Part shown: positions 23,833 to 32,045 of the stretch, one piece after another
Position numbering within the stretch: position 1 is the stretch's first letter
Layout of the letters: every line of letters begins with the position of its first letter
From: Klebsiella africana
GTDB taxonomy: Bacteria > Pseudomonadota > Gammaproteobacteria > Enterobacterales > Enterobacteriaceae
DNA: 64,000 nt
NCBI RefSeq assembly: GCF_020526085.1
Contig: NZ_CP084874.1
Span: 3,162,001-3,226,000, forward strand
Direction: 5' to 3'
Made by a program: the position numbers and the translations under genes
The notes under the pieces: model-generated
Told to the model about the DNA's origin: nothing
The model's database searches: none
Seen by the model: the letters and a program-made list of their open reading frames with translations, nothing else

Positions 23833-24786
23833 CTACAGCATCTGCTGAATCTGTTGTTCCAGTTTCACCTGATCGACAGCAAACAGGCGGATCCCTTCCG
23901 CTAGTTTTTCCACTGCCATGGGATCCTGATGATGCTGCCAGAGGAATTCCGCCTGCGTCATCGGGCTGGGACGGGTTTCCGTCACGCAGCCGGGGGTCAA
24001 CTGGCGGGTCAGCGCCCCTTCGCTGGCCGCCAGCTCGTCCAGCAGTGCCGGAGAGATAGTCAGGCGATCGCAGCCCGCCAGCGCCTGGATCTGCTCAATA
24101 CGACGGAAGCTGGCGCCCATTACCACCGTGTCATAGCCATGGGATTTGTAATACTGATAAATCTGGCGCACAGAGACCACGCCTGGGTCGCTGTCCACCT
24201 GATAGGCTGACTGCGGCTGGTGCTTCTGATACCAGTCGTAGATGCGACCCACAAAGGGTGAAATGAGAAAGACGCCCGCTTCAGCGCACGCCCGGGCCTG
24301 AGCGAAAGAGAACAGCAGCGTCAGGTTGCAGTTTATACCGCTCTGCTCCAGCTCTTCGGCAGCGCGAATGCCTTCCCAGGTGGCGGCGAGCTTAATTAAA
24401 ATCCGCTCGGGACCAATGCCATTTTTTTCATATAACTGAATGAGCTTGCGCGCCTTCGCGACGCACATCCCGCGATCCCAGGCAAAGCGGGCATCCACTT
24501 CGGTGGATATACGCCCGGGCACATGGCGCAGCACCTCGCTGCCGATATCCACTGCCACCTGATCGCAGGCGTTAATCAATTGCGTTTCTGCGCTGCCTCC
24601 CTGGCGGCGTGCCTTGCCAATCGCATCGGCAATCAGCGGCTGATACTGCGGTAGCTGCGCGGCCTTCAGCACCAGCGAGGGGTTGGTGGTCGCATCCTGT
24701 GGTGCAAACTTTTTAATCGATTCAATATCGCCGGTATCAGCAACAACCGTGGTGTATTTTTTCAGTTCGTCTAACTGGCTCATCAT
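23833..24786 (-). CDS. Transaldolase (cluster-specific paralog)
   Basis: Transfers dihydroxyacetone units between sedoheptulose-7-P/glyceraldehyde-3-P and erythrose-4-P/fructose-6-P. Schiff-base Lys132 lies in [19 protein letters not shown] (residues 33-38) and SPFVGRI are typical. 317 residues, like TalA/TalB. Two ATG codons in a row (24786, 24783) follow AAGGAAC. Placed between the RpiB-like gene (27-nt gap) and transketolase. Confidence 0.95.
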   Translation of the reverse strand: MMSQLDELKKYTTVVADTGDIESIKKFAPQDATTNPSLVLKAAQLPQYQPLIADAIGKARRQGGSAETQLINACDQVAVDIGSEVLRHVPGRISTEVDARFAWDRGMCVAKARKLIQLYEKNGIGPERILIKLAATWEGIRAAEELEQSGINCNLTLLFSFAQARACAEAGVFLISPFVGRIYDWYQKHQPQSAYQVDSDPGVVSVRQIYQYYKSHGYDTVVMGASFRRIEQIQALAGCDRLTISPALLDELAASEGALTRQLTPGCVTETRPSPMTQAEFLWQHHQDPMAVEKLAEGIRLFAVDQVKLEQQIQQML

Positions 24787-24813
24787 CTGTTCCTTATCTT
24801 ACGACTGCGGAGA

Positions 24814-25272
24814 TTAATCTCTGGCATGCTGGTGTTCGTAATAATCAATACGTTCCACTTTGGGCGCGGAGCCGCCGCCTTCATATTCGGACTCAAGCCA
24901 CGCCTGAATAATTTTTTTGCCCAGCTCAGTGCCAATCACCCGCGCGCCGAGGGTAATAATCTGCGCGTTGTTACTTTTACGCGCTCGCTCGGCGGAGAAG
25001 GTATCGTGACACTGTGCGGCGCGGACCCCGGGGACTTTATTGGCCACAATACTCATCCCAATGCCGGTACCGCAGATCAGAATGCCGCGCTCGTGTTCGC
25101 CCTGTTTAATCGACATCGCCACCGCATGGGCAACATCCGGATAAACGGTACTCCCCTGGCGTTTATCGCTGCTGTAATCCGCGACGTTAATTCCCAACCC
25201 ATTCAAATAAGCGACGATGGCATCGCGAAAAGCATAGGCGGCATCATCCGCACCAATAGCGATTGTTTTCAT
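24814..25272 (-). CDS. RpiB/LacAB-family sugar-phosphate isomerase, EryI-like
   Basis: 152 residues. The catalytic thiol block ILICGTGIGMS (Cys67) followed by ANKVPGVRAA is complete. Two points separate it from housekeeping RpiB. The GCDH motif near residue 8 reads GADD, so the His is Asp. The second block reads SNNAQIITLGARVIG, as I recall for the tetrulose-phosphate isomerase EryI of erythritol pathways. I infer an aldose/ketose phosphate isomerase, possibly D-erythrulose-4-P to D-erythrose-4-P. Neighbouring Tkt and Tal would use that product. Ribose-5-P isomerase activity remains possible. Confidence 0.8.
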   Translation of the reverse strand: MKTIAIGADDAAYAFRDAIVAYLNGLGINVADYSSDKRQGSTVYPDVAHAVAMSIKQGEHERGILICGTGIGMSIVANKVPGVRAAQCHDTFSAERARKSNNAQIITLGARVIGTELGKKIIQAWLESEYEGGGSAPKVERIDYYEHQHARD

Positions 25273-25300
25273 GGTTATTTCCTTAATTTAACAGTACGTC

Positions 25301-25675
25301 TTAATGACAATTCGGGTAAAACGAAATTTGGTCGCCGGGCTGAATAATTTGTGGTGGTTCGCCGTAAAGGTGTACCGTCCCGGGTAATTCAGCGATTTCT
25401 GCGCCATCAAAATTTAGCGTGATATGGCCAAGCTGTCGTAAATTTGCCGTTGCCACAGGGCCTACCGCGGTCACCCGATAATTTTTATCATTTAATTTCA
25501 TTTGCTGACCGGGCGATAACTCGGCGGTCAGTTCGCTGGCCTGGTGTACAGCGCAATAACTCGCAATATCGTCGGGAACGGCATCGGAGAATAAAATAAG
25601 CCGCAGCTCCCGCAGAGAGCACTCAACATATTCCCCGACGGCGGTAATCCGTAATGAATACAACGGCACGCTCAT
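25301..25675 (-). CDS. PTS glucitol/sorbitol-type IIA protein, orphan
   Basis: 124 residues, similar end to end to SrlB (EIIA-Gut). The phosphorylatable histidine of SrlB (YCFIH) is preserved as His44 in YCAVHQASEL. YRVTAVGPVATANLRQLGH and ELPGTVHLYG match the rest of the fold. It should accept phosphate from HPr and pass it to a IIB cysteine. No glucitol IIC gene is in the cluster. The only IIB here is the N-terminal domain of the acid-sugar kinase at 26789-28507. It starts 1 nt after the permease stop, behind AAAGGACAC. A regulatory rather than transport role is an inference. Confidence 0.88.
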   Translation of the reverse strand: MSVPLYSLRITAVGEYVECSLRELRLILFSDAVPDDIASYCAVHQASELTAELSPGQQMKLNDKNYRVTAVGPVATANLRQLGHITLNFDGAEIAELPGTVHLYGEPPQIIQPGDQISFYPNCH

Positions 25676-25676
25676 A

Positions 25677-26696
25677 CTATTTGTGTCCTTTGGCAGCAGG
25701 GGAAGATAATGTCACGCTCTCTTCACTTTTCACCTCTTTCAGCGGTTCAGCGGCTGGCGCCCGCTTTTTCAGCCGTTTATCAAACCAGGCGACCAGTATC
25801 GGCGCGGTGATCATGGTGATAATGCTCGCCGTCGCCAGCTGCGCGGTGGCGGCATCCACGTACATCGCCAGCGAAGGATCAGCCTGGGCAACCATCGCCG
25901 GCGTCAGCGCCGAGCTGGCGGCGGTGGTTCCCAGCGCGGCGCCCAGCGCGCTTTTCTTCTTCAAAAACAGGTTGTAGATAAAGTAGAACACAATCCCGGT
26001 TAGCGCGGAGATAATACCCAACAGGATCCCGGACAGCCCGGCGGTAAACACTGTATTGATGCTTGAGTTGGCGCCGATGGCGAACGACATAATAATGATC
26101 ACCAGCGGCTGCGCCGCAGCGCATAACTGTTTAAAACGTTCGTCCAGATTGCCCCACAGCATGCCAATCAGCAGTGGGATCAGCATCGACAGCAGCGCGG
26201 CGAAGGGAATATTGGCCAGGCCGCTGACGCCCAGCACCATCATGGTGACAAACGGACCATCCTTGATGCAGAACACGGAGATCGCCCCGGCATCACTGGC
26301 ATCGCCATAGTTGCTGCACAATGCGATATAGAGGGAACTGTTCGAGCTGGTCAGGCAGGCAATCAGCGCCAGGGTCGATATCCCGAGAAAACCGCTCGGG
26401 CCAAACAACGTTCCCGCGGCCCATACCGCCAGGGCCCCGGCCAGACATTTGAGAAACAGCAGCACGGCGCCTTTATAGAGCGGTAACCCGGCCTGACGGA
26501 TATTGATCGAGGTTCCGCAAATGAGCAAAAATATGCCCATCATGGCACTGGAACCGACTTTAAATAAGGCGGTGGTCGGGCCGCCAATGCTGAGCACCTG
26601 GGGCGCGAAAGTATTAATTAATATGGCCACCAGCAGTGGAATAATAATTAACCCACCGGGCACCTTATTCATTTTCTCAAGTATATTAATATTCAT
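25677..26696 (-). CDS. KdgT-family permease (2-keto-3-deoxygluconate type)
   Basis: 339 residues with about ten hydrophobic segments. The N-terminus NILEKMNKVPGGLIIIPLL matches the IEKIPGG start of KdgT, a proton-coupled importer of a sugar acid. TSSNSSLYIALCSNYGD and GNLDERF also match KdgT landmarks. It has an unusually long charged C-terminal tail (about 30 residues rich in Glu, Lys and Ser). As the only transporter of the cluster it probably imports the acid substrate. A second in-frame ATG at residue 9 is a possible start. Confidence 0.88.
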   Translation of the reverse strand: MNINILEKMNKVPGGLIIIPLLVAILINTFAPQVLSIGGPTTALFKVGSSAMMGIFLLICGTSINIRQAGLPLYKGAVLLFLKCLAGALAVWAAGTLFGPSGFLGISTLALIACLTSSNSSLYIALCSNYGDASDAGAISVFCIKDGPFVTMMVLGVSGLANIPFAALLSMLIPLLIGMLWGNLDERFKQLCAAAQPLVIIIMSFAIGANSSINTVFTAGLSGILLGIISALTGIVFYFIYNLFLKKKSALGAALGTTAASSALTPAMVAQADPSLAMYVDAATAQLATASIITMITAPILVAWFDKRLKKRAPAAEPLKEVKSEESVTLSSPAAKGHK

Positions 26697-26788
26697 AGGG
26701 TAACTCTTAAATTAAGATTTAACAGAGATAACGACGCAATACTACCCTGACGACCATTACGTCGTTTATTAGTTATTAGATGACTGGG

Positions 26789-28507
26789 TTATTGCTGTGC
26801 TTCTTGATAAATTCGGTCAACAATGGTGCTAATAATATCTTCCGGTCCGGTTAACCCTCCTTTTCCGACACAAATTAAGCCGGCATAATCGCCACCAATA
26901 ATCCGCACCATATCGGTTTGCGGGATGACATAGTCAATCATTTCTATTCCGGTGGCACCCAGCTCTTTTAGTACATTGACCATAGTATCGCCACCGGTCA
27001 TATACAATCCTTTAATTTCACCCGACGCACAGTTAAGCACCTCGCGCACAATACAGCCCAGCCCCTGGTTAATATTTTGCGCAGCCTCGCCGTGGGCCAG
27101 ACCAAATCGCTGCTCCTCTTCCTGAAGGTTTAGCAACCGCCCGGTCAAGGCAGACTCAAAAACAAAGAGCGCGTTGTGCTGCGCCGGAACGCACTGCCGG
27201 GCATGCTGCACCACGCGATTGACTTCAATCTCAGCGGCGTTTTTCCGGTCAACCAACAGCTCGGCATCCACCGGGATATGGCAGACCCGGGCATCATTGG
27301 CGATCAAATACTGGAGCTGTTTTTTGGTCACTGGCGTTGCGCTGCCGGCGACGATCAGAATCGAGCCGCGCTGGCTGTCCGCTGTCAGGCTCGCGGGCGC
27401 ACTGCTCCGCGCTTCGCGCATCAGGCCGCGACGAACCGCCAGCCGTTCGGTAAAGGGCCCTGGATCGACGGCCAGCACGTTCCAGTTCAGGGCCACTACC
27501 GCCCCGGCGATGGCATCGACATCGTCGACGGTTATCGCATCGACCACTATCACCCGCACGCCGCGCTGTTGTTGTTCCTGTAAATCCTGCTGGATTTGCC
27601 CTTCGCCTTTCATCACCGACGTCAGCGCGATATGCCCGACCTGATGATGGGTCTGCGCTGCCAACAGTCCCGGCACCCACGACTCGGTGACCGGAGTACG
27701 TACATCGCGAGCCACATCGGTCCGCGACAGGGCTACCGAATCAATCACCGAGTAACCGCCGACGAGAATACGCCGTGACTGCGGCATCGCCGGCACCACA
27801 ACCGCCACCGTCTCCTGCGGCAGTTGTTCCAGCATGGCGTCGATTTCAAATCCGATGCCGCCGCGCAGCGTGGTATCAATCCGCTTGGTGAAATAGTGCG
27901 CGCCGCGAGCCTGCAGCTGTTTCACCGCAGCGCTCACTTTCTGCTGGGCCTCCGCTTTCGGCAATGGGCGGCTGTCGCTGCTGACCACCATCGCCGGATA
28001 CTCTACCTCATTGCGGGCGAAGGATTCGGTATCGAAAAACGCGGCGGTTTTTAAACCGCTGCGCGCCAGCAGCACCCCGACGGTGGTTGCCCCGGTCAGA
28101 TCGTCCGCCACGATCCCAAGCTTTCCGCCTTCCCCTTGCGGCCAGACCATCTCAATGCAGGCTGGCGTCACCCCGGAGACGTAGATCCCTTCGTGTATAA
28201 ATTCCGCCAGCGGGCCGCTTTTACCGGTGGGATGCAGGTTAATGGTGGGAATTCCCCGCTTCGGATAGAGTCCGCAGCGCAACGTGCCGCCGCAGTCGAT
28301 GACCATTAAACCAATCTCTTCCGCCGGCGGTTCGCCATTTTTGAATACATCAATGGAGGGCCAGCCGGTCAGTTCGCTCAGGCGGTCGACGACCGGGGGG
28401 CGGATACCCCCGGTGATGTACGCGATCTTTTTCCCCTGACCCAGCGTGATAGTCAGCGGCCCACCCCAGCCCTTACAGCCCTTGCTAATCAACAGATGTT
28501 TTTCCAT
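26789..28507 (-). CDS. Fusion: PTS glucitol-type IIB domain + DUF1537 acid-sugar kinase
   Basis: 572 residues. Residues 1-120 are a near-complete SrlE-type IIB domain: [12 protein letters not shown], then [20 protein letters not shown] with Cys72 and Cys78, and [11 protein letters not shown]. From residue 129 a DUF1537 kinase begins with [20 protein letters not shown]. It ends with [20 protein letters not shown] and GGLTGPEDI, the nucleotide-binding domain. Known DUF1537 kinases phosphorylate D-threonate, D-erythronate or 3-oxotetronates at O4 and are about 420 residues without a PTS part. The frame is unbroken and starts behind GAGGACAGAGAA. I infer that EI-HPr-IIA phosphorylates the IIB cysteine to modulate the kinase. 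Catalytic use of the phosphocysteine is a less likely alternative. Confidence 0.88.
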   Translation of the reverse strand: MEKHLLISKGCKGWGGPLTITLGQGKKIAYITGGIRPPVVDRLSELTGWPSIDVFKNGEPPAEEIGLMVIDCGGTLRCGLYPKRGIPTINLHPTGKSGPLAEFIHEGIYVSGVTPACIEMVWPQGEGGKLGIVADDLTGATTVGVLLARSGLKTAAFFDTESFARNEVEYPAMVVSSDSRPLPKAEAQQKVSAAVKQLQARGAHYFTKRIDTTLRGGIGFEIDAMLEQLPQETVAVVVPAMPQSRRILVGGYSVIDSVALSRTDVARDVRTPVTESWVPGLLAAQTHHQVGHIALTSVMKGEGQIQQDLQEQQQRGVRVIVVDAITVDDVDAIAGAVVALNWNVLAVDPGPFTERLAVRRGLMREARSSAPASLTADSQRGSILIVAGSATPVTKKQLQYLIANDARVCHIPVDAELLVDRKNAAEIEVNRVVQHARQCVPAQHNALFVFESALTGRLLNLQEEEQRFGLAHGEAAQNINQGLGCIVREVLNCASGEIKGLYMTGGDTMVNVLKELGATGIEMIDYVIPQTDMVRIIGGDYAGLICVGKGGLTGPEDIISTIVDRIYQEAQQ

Positions 28508-28542
28508 TTCTCTGTCCTCGTGATTCGCATGAACCTCAGCGA

Positions 28543-29553
28543 TTATTGATGCTTCATTTTCCAGTAACGGGCCGCCACCAGCGTCGACTCCAGCATACTG
28601 ACGGTACCCGCCTTACCGGTACCGGCGATGTCAAACGCCGTCCCATGGTCAACGGAGCTGCGCATAAACGGCAGGCCGAAGGTAATGGTGATCGAACGTT
28701 CAAAGTCGAGGGTTTTGCAGGCGATATGCCCCTGATCGTGATACAGCGAGAGAATGGCGTCGTAGCGCCCCTGTTTGCCGAGATGGAAGACGGAATCGGC
28801 CGGAACTGGCCCGATAGCGTTGATCCCCATCTCCTGGGCCGCTTTCACCGCCGGGATCAGATTGTCTGCCTCTTCGTGACCAAACAGACCGTTGTCGGAA
28901 CCATGCGGGTTCAGGGCAGCCACGGCAATGCGCGGATTTTTGATGTTCAGGGCGGTAAATTCATGGTGGATCTGCTGAACGCAGGCCAGCACTCGCGCTT
29001 TGTTGGCATAGTCACAGGCTGCTTTTAGCGCCATATGACGGCTCACGAAGAAGACGCGCAGGTTGTGGACGTGGAACATGGTCAGACCGTAATCAGATTG
29101 GGTTTCCACCTGATAGATTTCGGTATGGCCCGGGAGCTTACATCCTGCCAGCTTGATGGCTTCCTTATGAATTGGTGCCGTCGAGACCACATCGATCAGC
29201 CCCGCTTTGCCCAGCTCGATCGACTTCATCACATAGTCCAGTGACATTTGCCCCGCCAGCTTCTGCACCTTGCCCCATTCGATGCTGTCGCAATCGTAGT
29301 CGCCGGTTTCCAGAACATCCAACGTCCCCCAGCTGAAACGGGCCTCCTGCGGATGGGCAATTTTATGGATAGCAAAATCGCAACCCATGATTTTCATCGC
29401 CCGGCTGATAATCGGTACCGAGCCGATCAGGAACGGTTTGCACTCGTCATACACACTTTTGTCCATCATGGTGGCCACGGTGATCTCGGGGCCGATCCCT
29501 GCCGGATCGCCAATGGTAATCGCCACAACGGGTTTTTTCTCTGCTGACATCAT
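28543..29553 (-). CDS. pdxA2: PdxA2-type 4-phosphohydroxyacid dehydrogenase/decarboxylase
   Basis: 336 residues, PdxA family. GDPAGIGPE at the N-terminus and metal-binding histidines in LPGHTE, LYHDQGH and [13 protein letters not shown]. PdxA oxidises the C3 hydroxyl of 4-phosphohydroxythreonine and the keto acid decarboxylates. PdxA2 homologs beside DUF1537 kinases do the same with 4-phospho-threonate or -erythronate and give dihydroxyacetone phosphate. First gene of the operon, 35 nt before the kinase, start behind GAGAGG. A one-carbon-longer substrate would give erythrulose-4-P instead, which would fit the isomerases nearby. Confidence 0.9.
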   Translation of the reverse strand: MMSAEKKPVVAITIGDPAGIGPEITVATMMDKSVYDECKPFLIGSVPIISRAMKIMGCDFAIHKIAHPQEARFSWGTLDVLETGDYDCDSIEWGKVQKLAGQMSLDYVMKSIELGKAGLIDVVSTAPIHKEAIKLAGCKLPGHTEIYQVETQSDYGLTMFHVHNLRVFFVSRHMALKAACDYANKARVLACVQQIHHEFTALNIKNPRIAVAALNPHGSDNGLFGHEEADNLIPAVKAAQEMGINAIGPVPADSVFHLGKQGRYDAILSLYHDQGHIACKTLDFERSITITFGLPFMRSSVDHGTAFDIAGTGKAGTVSMLESTLVAARYWKMKHQ

Positions 29554-29581
29554 GCGCCTCTCATTGTCTCAGTTGATTGTT

Positions 29582-29708
29582 CATATGTTCATTACCGAAT
29601 CATATGCTCAAAACATTACCTGAGGAATGAGCCGCCATAAGTGATGAAGATCACATAAAAAAATTCATAGATTTTTTTCATCGAAAAATGTGATCTAACA
29701 TATGTTCA
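29582..29708. promoter_or_regulatory. Three CATATG(T/C)TCA boxes, candidate SorC-type operators
   Basis: Direct repeats CATATGTTCA at 29582-29591, CATATGCTCA at 29601-29610 and CATATGTTCA at 29699-29708. The first two are 19 bp apart (about two helical turns), the third 98 bp away on the other side of the CRP site. This fits a tetrameric SorC-family repressor acting on both divergent promoters. The regulator gene is at 30624. Confidence 0.55.
29640..29655. promoter_or_regulatory. CRP-cAMP binding site
   Basis: AGTGA-TGAAGA-TCACA matches the TGTGA-N6-TCACA consensus at 9 of 10 positions. It lies midway between the divergent pdxA2 and TIM-like genes and predicts catabolite control of the whole cluster. 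Confidence 0.75.
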
Positions 29709-29793
29709 CGCACTGATAAAAAGTTCAACCTCAATACAGGGTATGGCACCCACATTTGGCAAGCGTCTGATTTTATTAACAGGAGAAGCAAAG

Positions 29794-30588
29794 ATGACCC
29801 AGATATGGTTAGGAACCAGCTGGAAAATGAACAAGCCGCTGTCGCAGGCCATGGCGTGGTGCGAAACGCTGGCAGCGCGAATGCCTGAGGGCTGTCACCC
29901 TGCTATTCAGCCCTTCGTCATTCCCCCCTTCACCGCTATCCAACCCGTCAGCCATTTTCTGCAAACGCATCAGTTACCGCTTCTGACCGGCGCGCAGAAT
30001 ATGCATGAAGCGGATCAGGGCGCCTGGACCGGGGAAATCTCGGCGGCCATGTTGGCAGAAACCGGCGCCACGCTTGTTGAGCTGGGACATTCAGAACGAC
30101 GCGCCGCCTTTAATGAAAGCGATGCCGCGATTAATCGAAAAGTACATAGCGCCTTAGGTCATGGCCTGCGTCCACTGGTCTGTATTGGCGATAGCGCCGA
30201 GGAGAAACGCTGGCAGGTGTCGCGTGAAAGCGTGGTGCGACAGATGAAAATCGCTCTGTATGGCCTGAGCCACCAGCAGGCGCTGCAGACCCTGATCGCT
30301 TATGAACCGGTGTGGGCCATTGGTGAACATGGCACGCCCGCCTCACCGCAGGAAGCGGGCATCATTCATCAGGCACTACGTCAGGCGCTTTGCGAGCTGT
30401 TTGGTCACGAGACGGGAACCCGTATCCCACTGCTCTATGGCGGCAGCGTTACGCTGCAAAACGCGGTGGAACTGCTGCGCCAACAGGAGATCAATGGGTT
30501 GTTTATCGGCCGCGCGGCCTGGGACGCCCAAGGCTATTGCGACATTGTTCAACGCGTTACACAGGAATTTATTTTGCAAGCGCAGTAA
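29794..30588 (+). CDS. Triose-phosphate-isomerase paralog, EryH-like
   Basis: 264-residue TIM barrel. Catalytic Lys11, His99 (LGHSERR) and Glu171 (AYEPVWAIG) are present, with YGGSV for phosphate binding. It departs from housekeeping TIM in two active-site segments. The N-terminal motif is TSWKMNK instead of GNWKMN, and loop 6 reads WAIGEHGTPAS instead of WAIGTGKxA. Both changes match, from memory, the tetrulose-phosphate isomerase EryH of Brucella erythritol catabolism. Start at ATG 29794 behind CAGGAGAAGC. Divergent from the operon. TIM activity on DHAP is the alternative. Confidence 0.85.
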   Translation: MTQIWLGTSWKMNKPLSQAMAWCETLAARMPEGCHPAIQPFVIPPFTAIQPVSHFLQTHQLPLLTGAQNMHEADQGAWTGEISAAMLAETGATLVELGHSERRAAFNESDAAINRKVHSALGHGLRPLVCIGDSAEEKRWQVSRESVVRQMKIALYGLSHQQALQTLIAYEPVWAIGEHGTPASPQEAGIIHQALRQALCELFGHETGTRIPLLYGGSVTLQNAVELLRQQEINGLFIGRAAWDAQGYCDIVQRVTQEFILQAQ

Positions 30589-30607
30589 TATAAAAGGGAC
30601 ACCAGAG

Positions 30608-30631
30608 ATGGAAATTCCAGGCCATGATTGA
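30608..30631 (+). other. Possible 7-codon leader ORF overlapping the regulator start
   Basis: ATG at 30608, behind AAAAGGGACACCAGAG, opens MEIPGHD and stops at TGA 30629-30631. Its last codons overlap the ATG (30624) of the SorC-type gene. Such an overlap can couple translation of the regulator to the leader. It is very short and may be chance. Confidence 0.3.
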
Positions 30632-31586
30632 ACAAGACTCAGATTACGCCCTGCTCACTGAAATTGCGGTGGCTTATTACGATCAGGAACAAACGCAGGA
30701 AGAGATCGCCAAACGATTCGGCATTTCGCGTATCAAAGTCGGGCGCCTGCTGAAAAAAGCGCGCCAGGAAGGGATTGTTGAGATCAGCGTCAAATACCAT
30801 CCGGTCTTCAGCTCCCAGATTGAGCAGCAGTTTATTTCGCACTTTGGCATTAAGCGCGCGCTGATTGCCCTGGATCACCATGATGAGGATGAACAGCGCC
30901 AGCAAGTGGCGGCCCTGGTCAGTAACTACCTGGCTGGTGTGTTAAAAAACGATATGACCGTCACCGTGGGGCAGGGACGCAATGTGGCCGCGGTGGCGAA
31001 TCACGTTGGCGTGTTTCCTGAGCGCCACTGCCGCTTTATTTGCGGCATCGGCGGAACCAAGCGTGACAATCAGCTGATTGACGCCGACCACATCAGCCGG
31101 AATCTGGCGCGCAAATTTAACGGCTTCAGCGAAACACTTTACGCCCCGGCCTATGTGGAAACCCCGGAGCTGCGCGCGGCCTTTATGCAAAACCGCCTGA
31201 TTAAGGCCACGCTCGAACAGGCCAGCAAGGCTGACGTGGCGATCATTGGCCTCGGCGATATGAATGAAAACAGCTTTATGGTCCAGCTCGGCTGGTTTAC
31301 GCCGCAGGAAATTGCCACCGCGCGTCAGGAACAGGGGGTGGTGGGCGATCTGGCGGGGTACAGCTTTTTCAATATTCAGGGCAAGCCCGTCGATACGGTA
31401 ATGAATGACCGGGTCATTGGCTTAAGTCTCGAACAGCTGCGGGCCATCCCCTGCGTGATCGCTATCGCCTCCGAAAGCACGAAAGCGACGGCGATCCTGG
31501 GGGCATTACGCACCGGGGTTATCGATGTGCTGGCTACCAGCGCCTCAAACGCCCGTTCGGTCATTAATATGCAAAAAGCGCTATAG
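30624..31586 (+). CDS. SorC-family transcriptional regulator
   Basis: 320 residues. The N-terminal helix-turn-helix is at about 24-54 (TQEEIAKRFGISRIKVGRLL). The C-terminal sugar-phosphate-binding SorC domain runs from about residue 60, with VGQGRNVAAVA and IIGLGDM. Family members are tetramers whose effector is a phosphorylated pathway intermediate. It lies 35 nt behind the TIM-like gene and is the only regulator in the cluster, so it very likely controls the divergent promoters. Confidence 0.9.
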   Translation: MIEQDSDYALLTEIAVAYYDQEQTQEEIAKRFGISRIKVGRLLKKARQEGIVEISVKYHPVFSSQIEQQFISHFGIKRALIALDHHDEDEQRQQVAALVSNYLAGVLKNDMTVTVGQGRNVAAVANHVGVFPERHCRFICGIGGTKRDNQLIDADHISRNLARKFNGFSETLYAPAYVETPELRAAFMQNRLIKATLEQASKADVAIIGLGDMNENSFMVQLGWFTPQEIATARQEQGVVGDLAGYSFFNIQGKPVDTVMNDRVIGLSLEQLRAIPCVIAIASESTKATAILGALRTGVIDVLATSASNARSVINMQKAL

Positions 31587-31610
31587 ATAAGCCACGGCGC
31601 AGGCGGCGGC

Positions 31611-31955
31611 TCAGCGTCGACCGCCGTCGCGCTGGTCTTTACCCTTCCTTTTTTCGGCTCGCCGCTGCATAAAATCTTCAATGATGCCGAAGATCCCGTT
31701 GAGAGGTTTCCACAGTACCACCAGCAGCAGCATGGGGCCGTATATCCGCACACCCCCTGTCGCGACCTGACCGATGCACAGCAGGGCTAAGATATCCAGC
31801 AGCAGGCACAATGCGCTGCCAGTGCCGACGAATAAACACAGCAGGAAGAGGATCGGTCGGCTATCGGCGTGTAGCGGTAAAGCGCGCTGGCTCCAGACGC
31901 CAACGATAATGGCCGCGATCAACATGATCGCTTCGATAACCAGCGGATTATGCAT
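31611..31955 (-). CDS. Small membrane protein of unknown function
   Basis: 114 residues from ATG 31955 (AGGAG 8 nt upstream). Three hydrophobic segments at about 8-24, 35-62 and 74-92, then a strongly basic tail (RRAEKRKGKDQRDGGRR), so the C-terminus is probably cytoplasmic. I do not recognise the family. Convergent with the SorC-type gene, 24 nt apart. The hydrophobic pattern and ribosome site support a real gene, but nothing indicates a role. Confidence 0.65.
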   Translation of the reverse strand: MHNPLVIEAIMLIAAIIVGVWSQRALPLHADSRPILFLLCLFVGTGSALCLLLDILALLCIGQVATGGVRIYGPMLLLVVLWKPLNGIFGIIEDFMQRRAEKRKGKDQRDGGRR

Positions 31956-32045
31956 GGTCTGACTCCTGTCATGACGTGACATCCTTGTCAGCAGCGCTGC
32001 CGGCGGCCGTGGGCTGCGCCCTGGCTACCGGCAGGCTGCTTCAGT

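Noticed and set aside
22382..23848. 488-codon open frame antisense to transketolase
   Set aside because: Mirror of a highly conserved gene; no motif of its own.
26697..26788. Inverted repeat AACGACG/CGTCGTT between kinase and permease genes as a terminator
   Set aside because: The loop is 23 bases and no T-run follows; at most an RNA-processing structure inside the operon.
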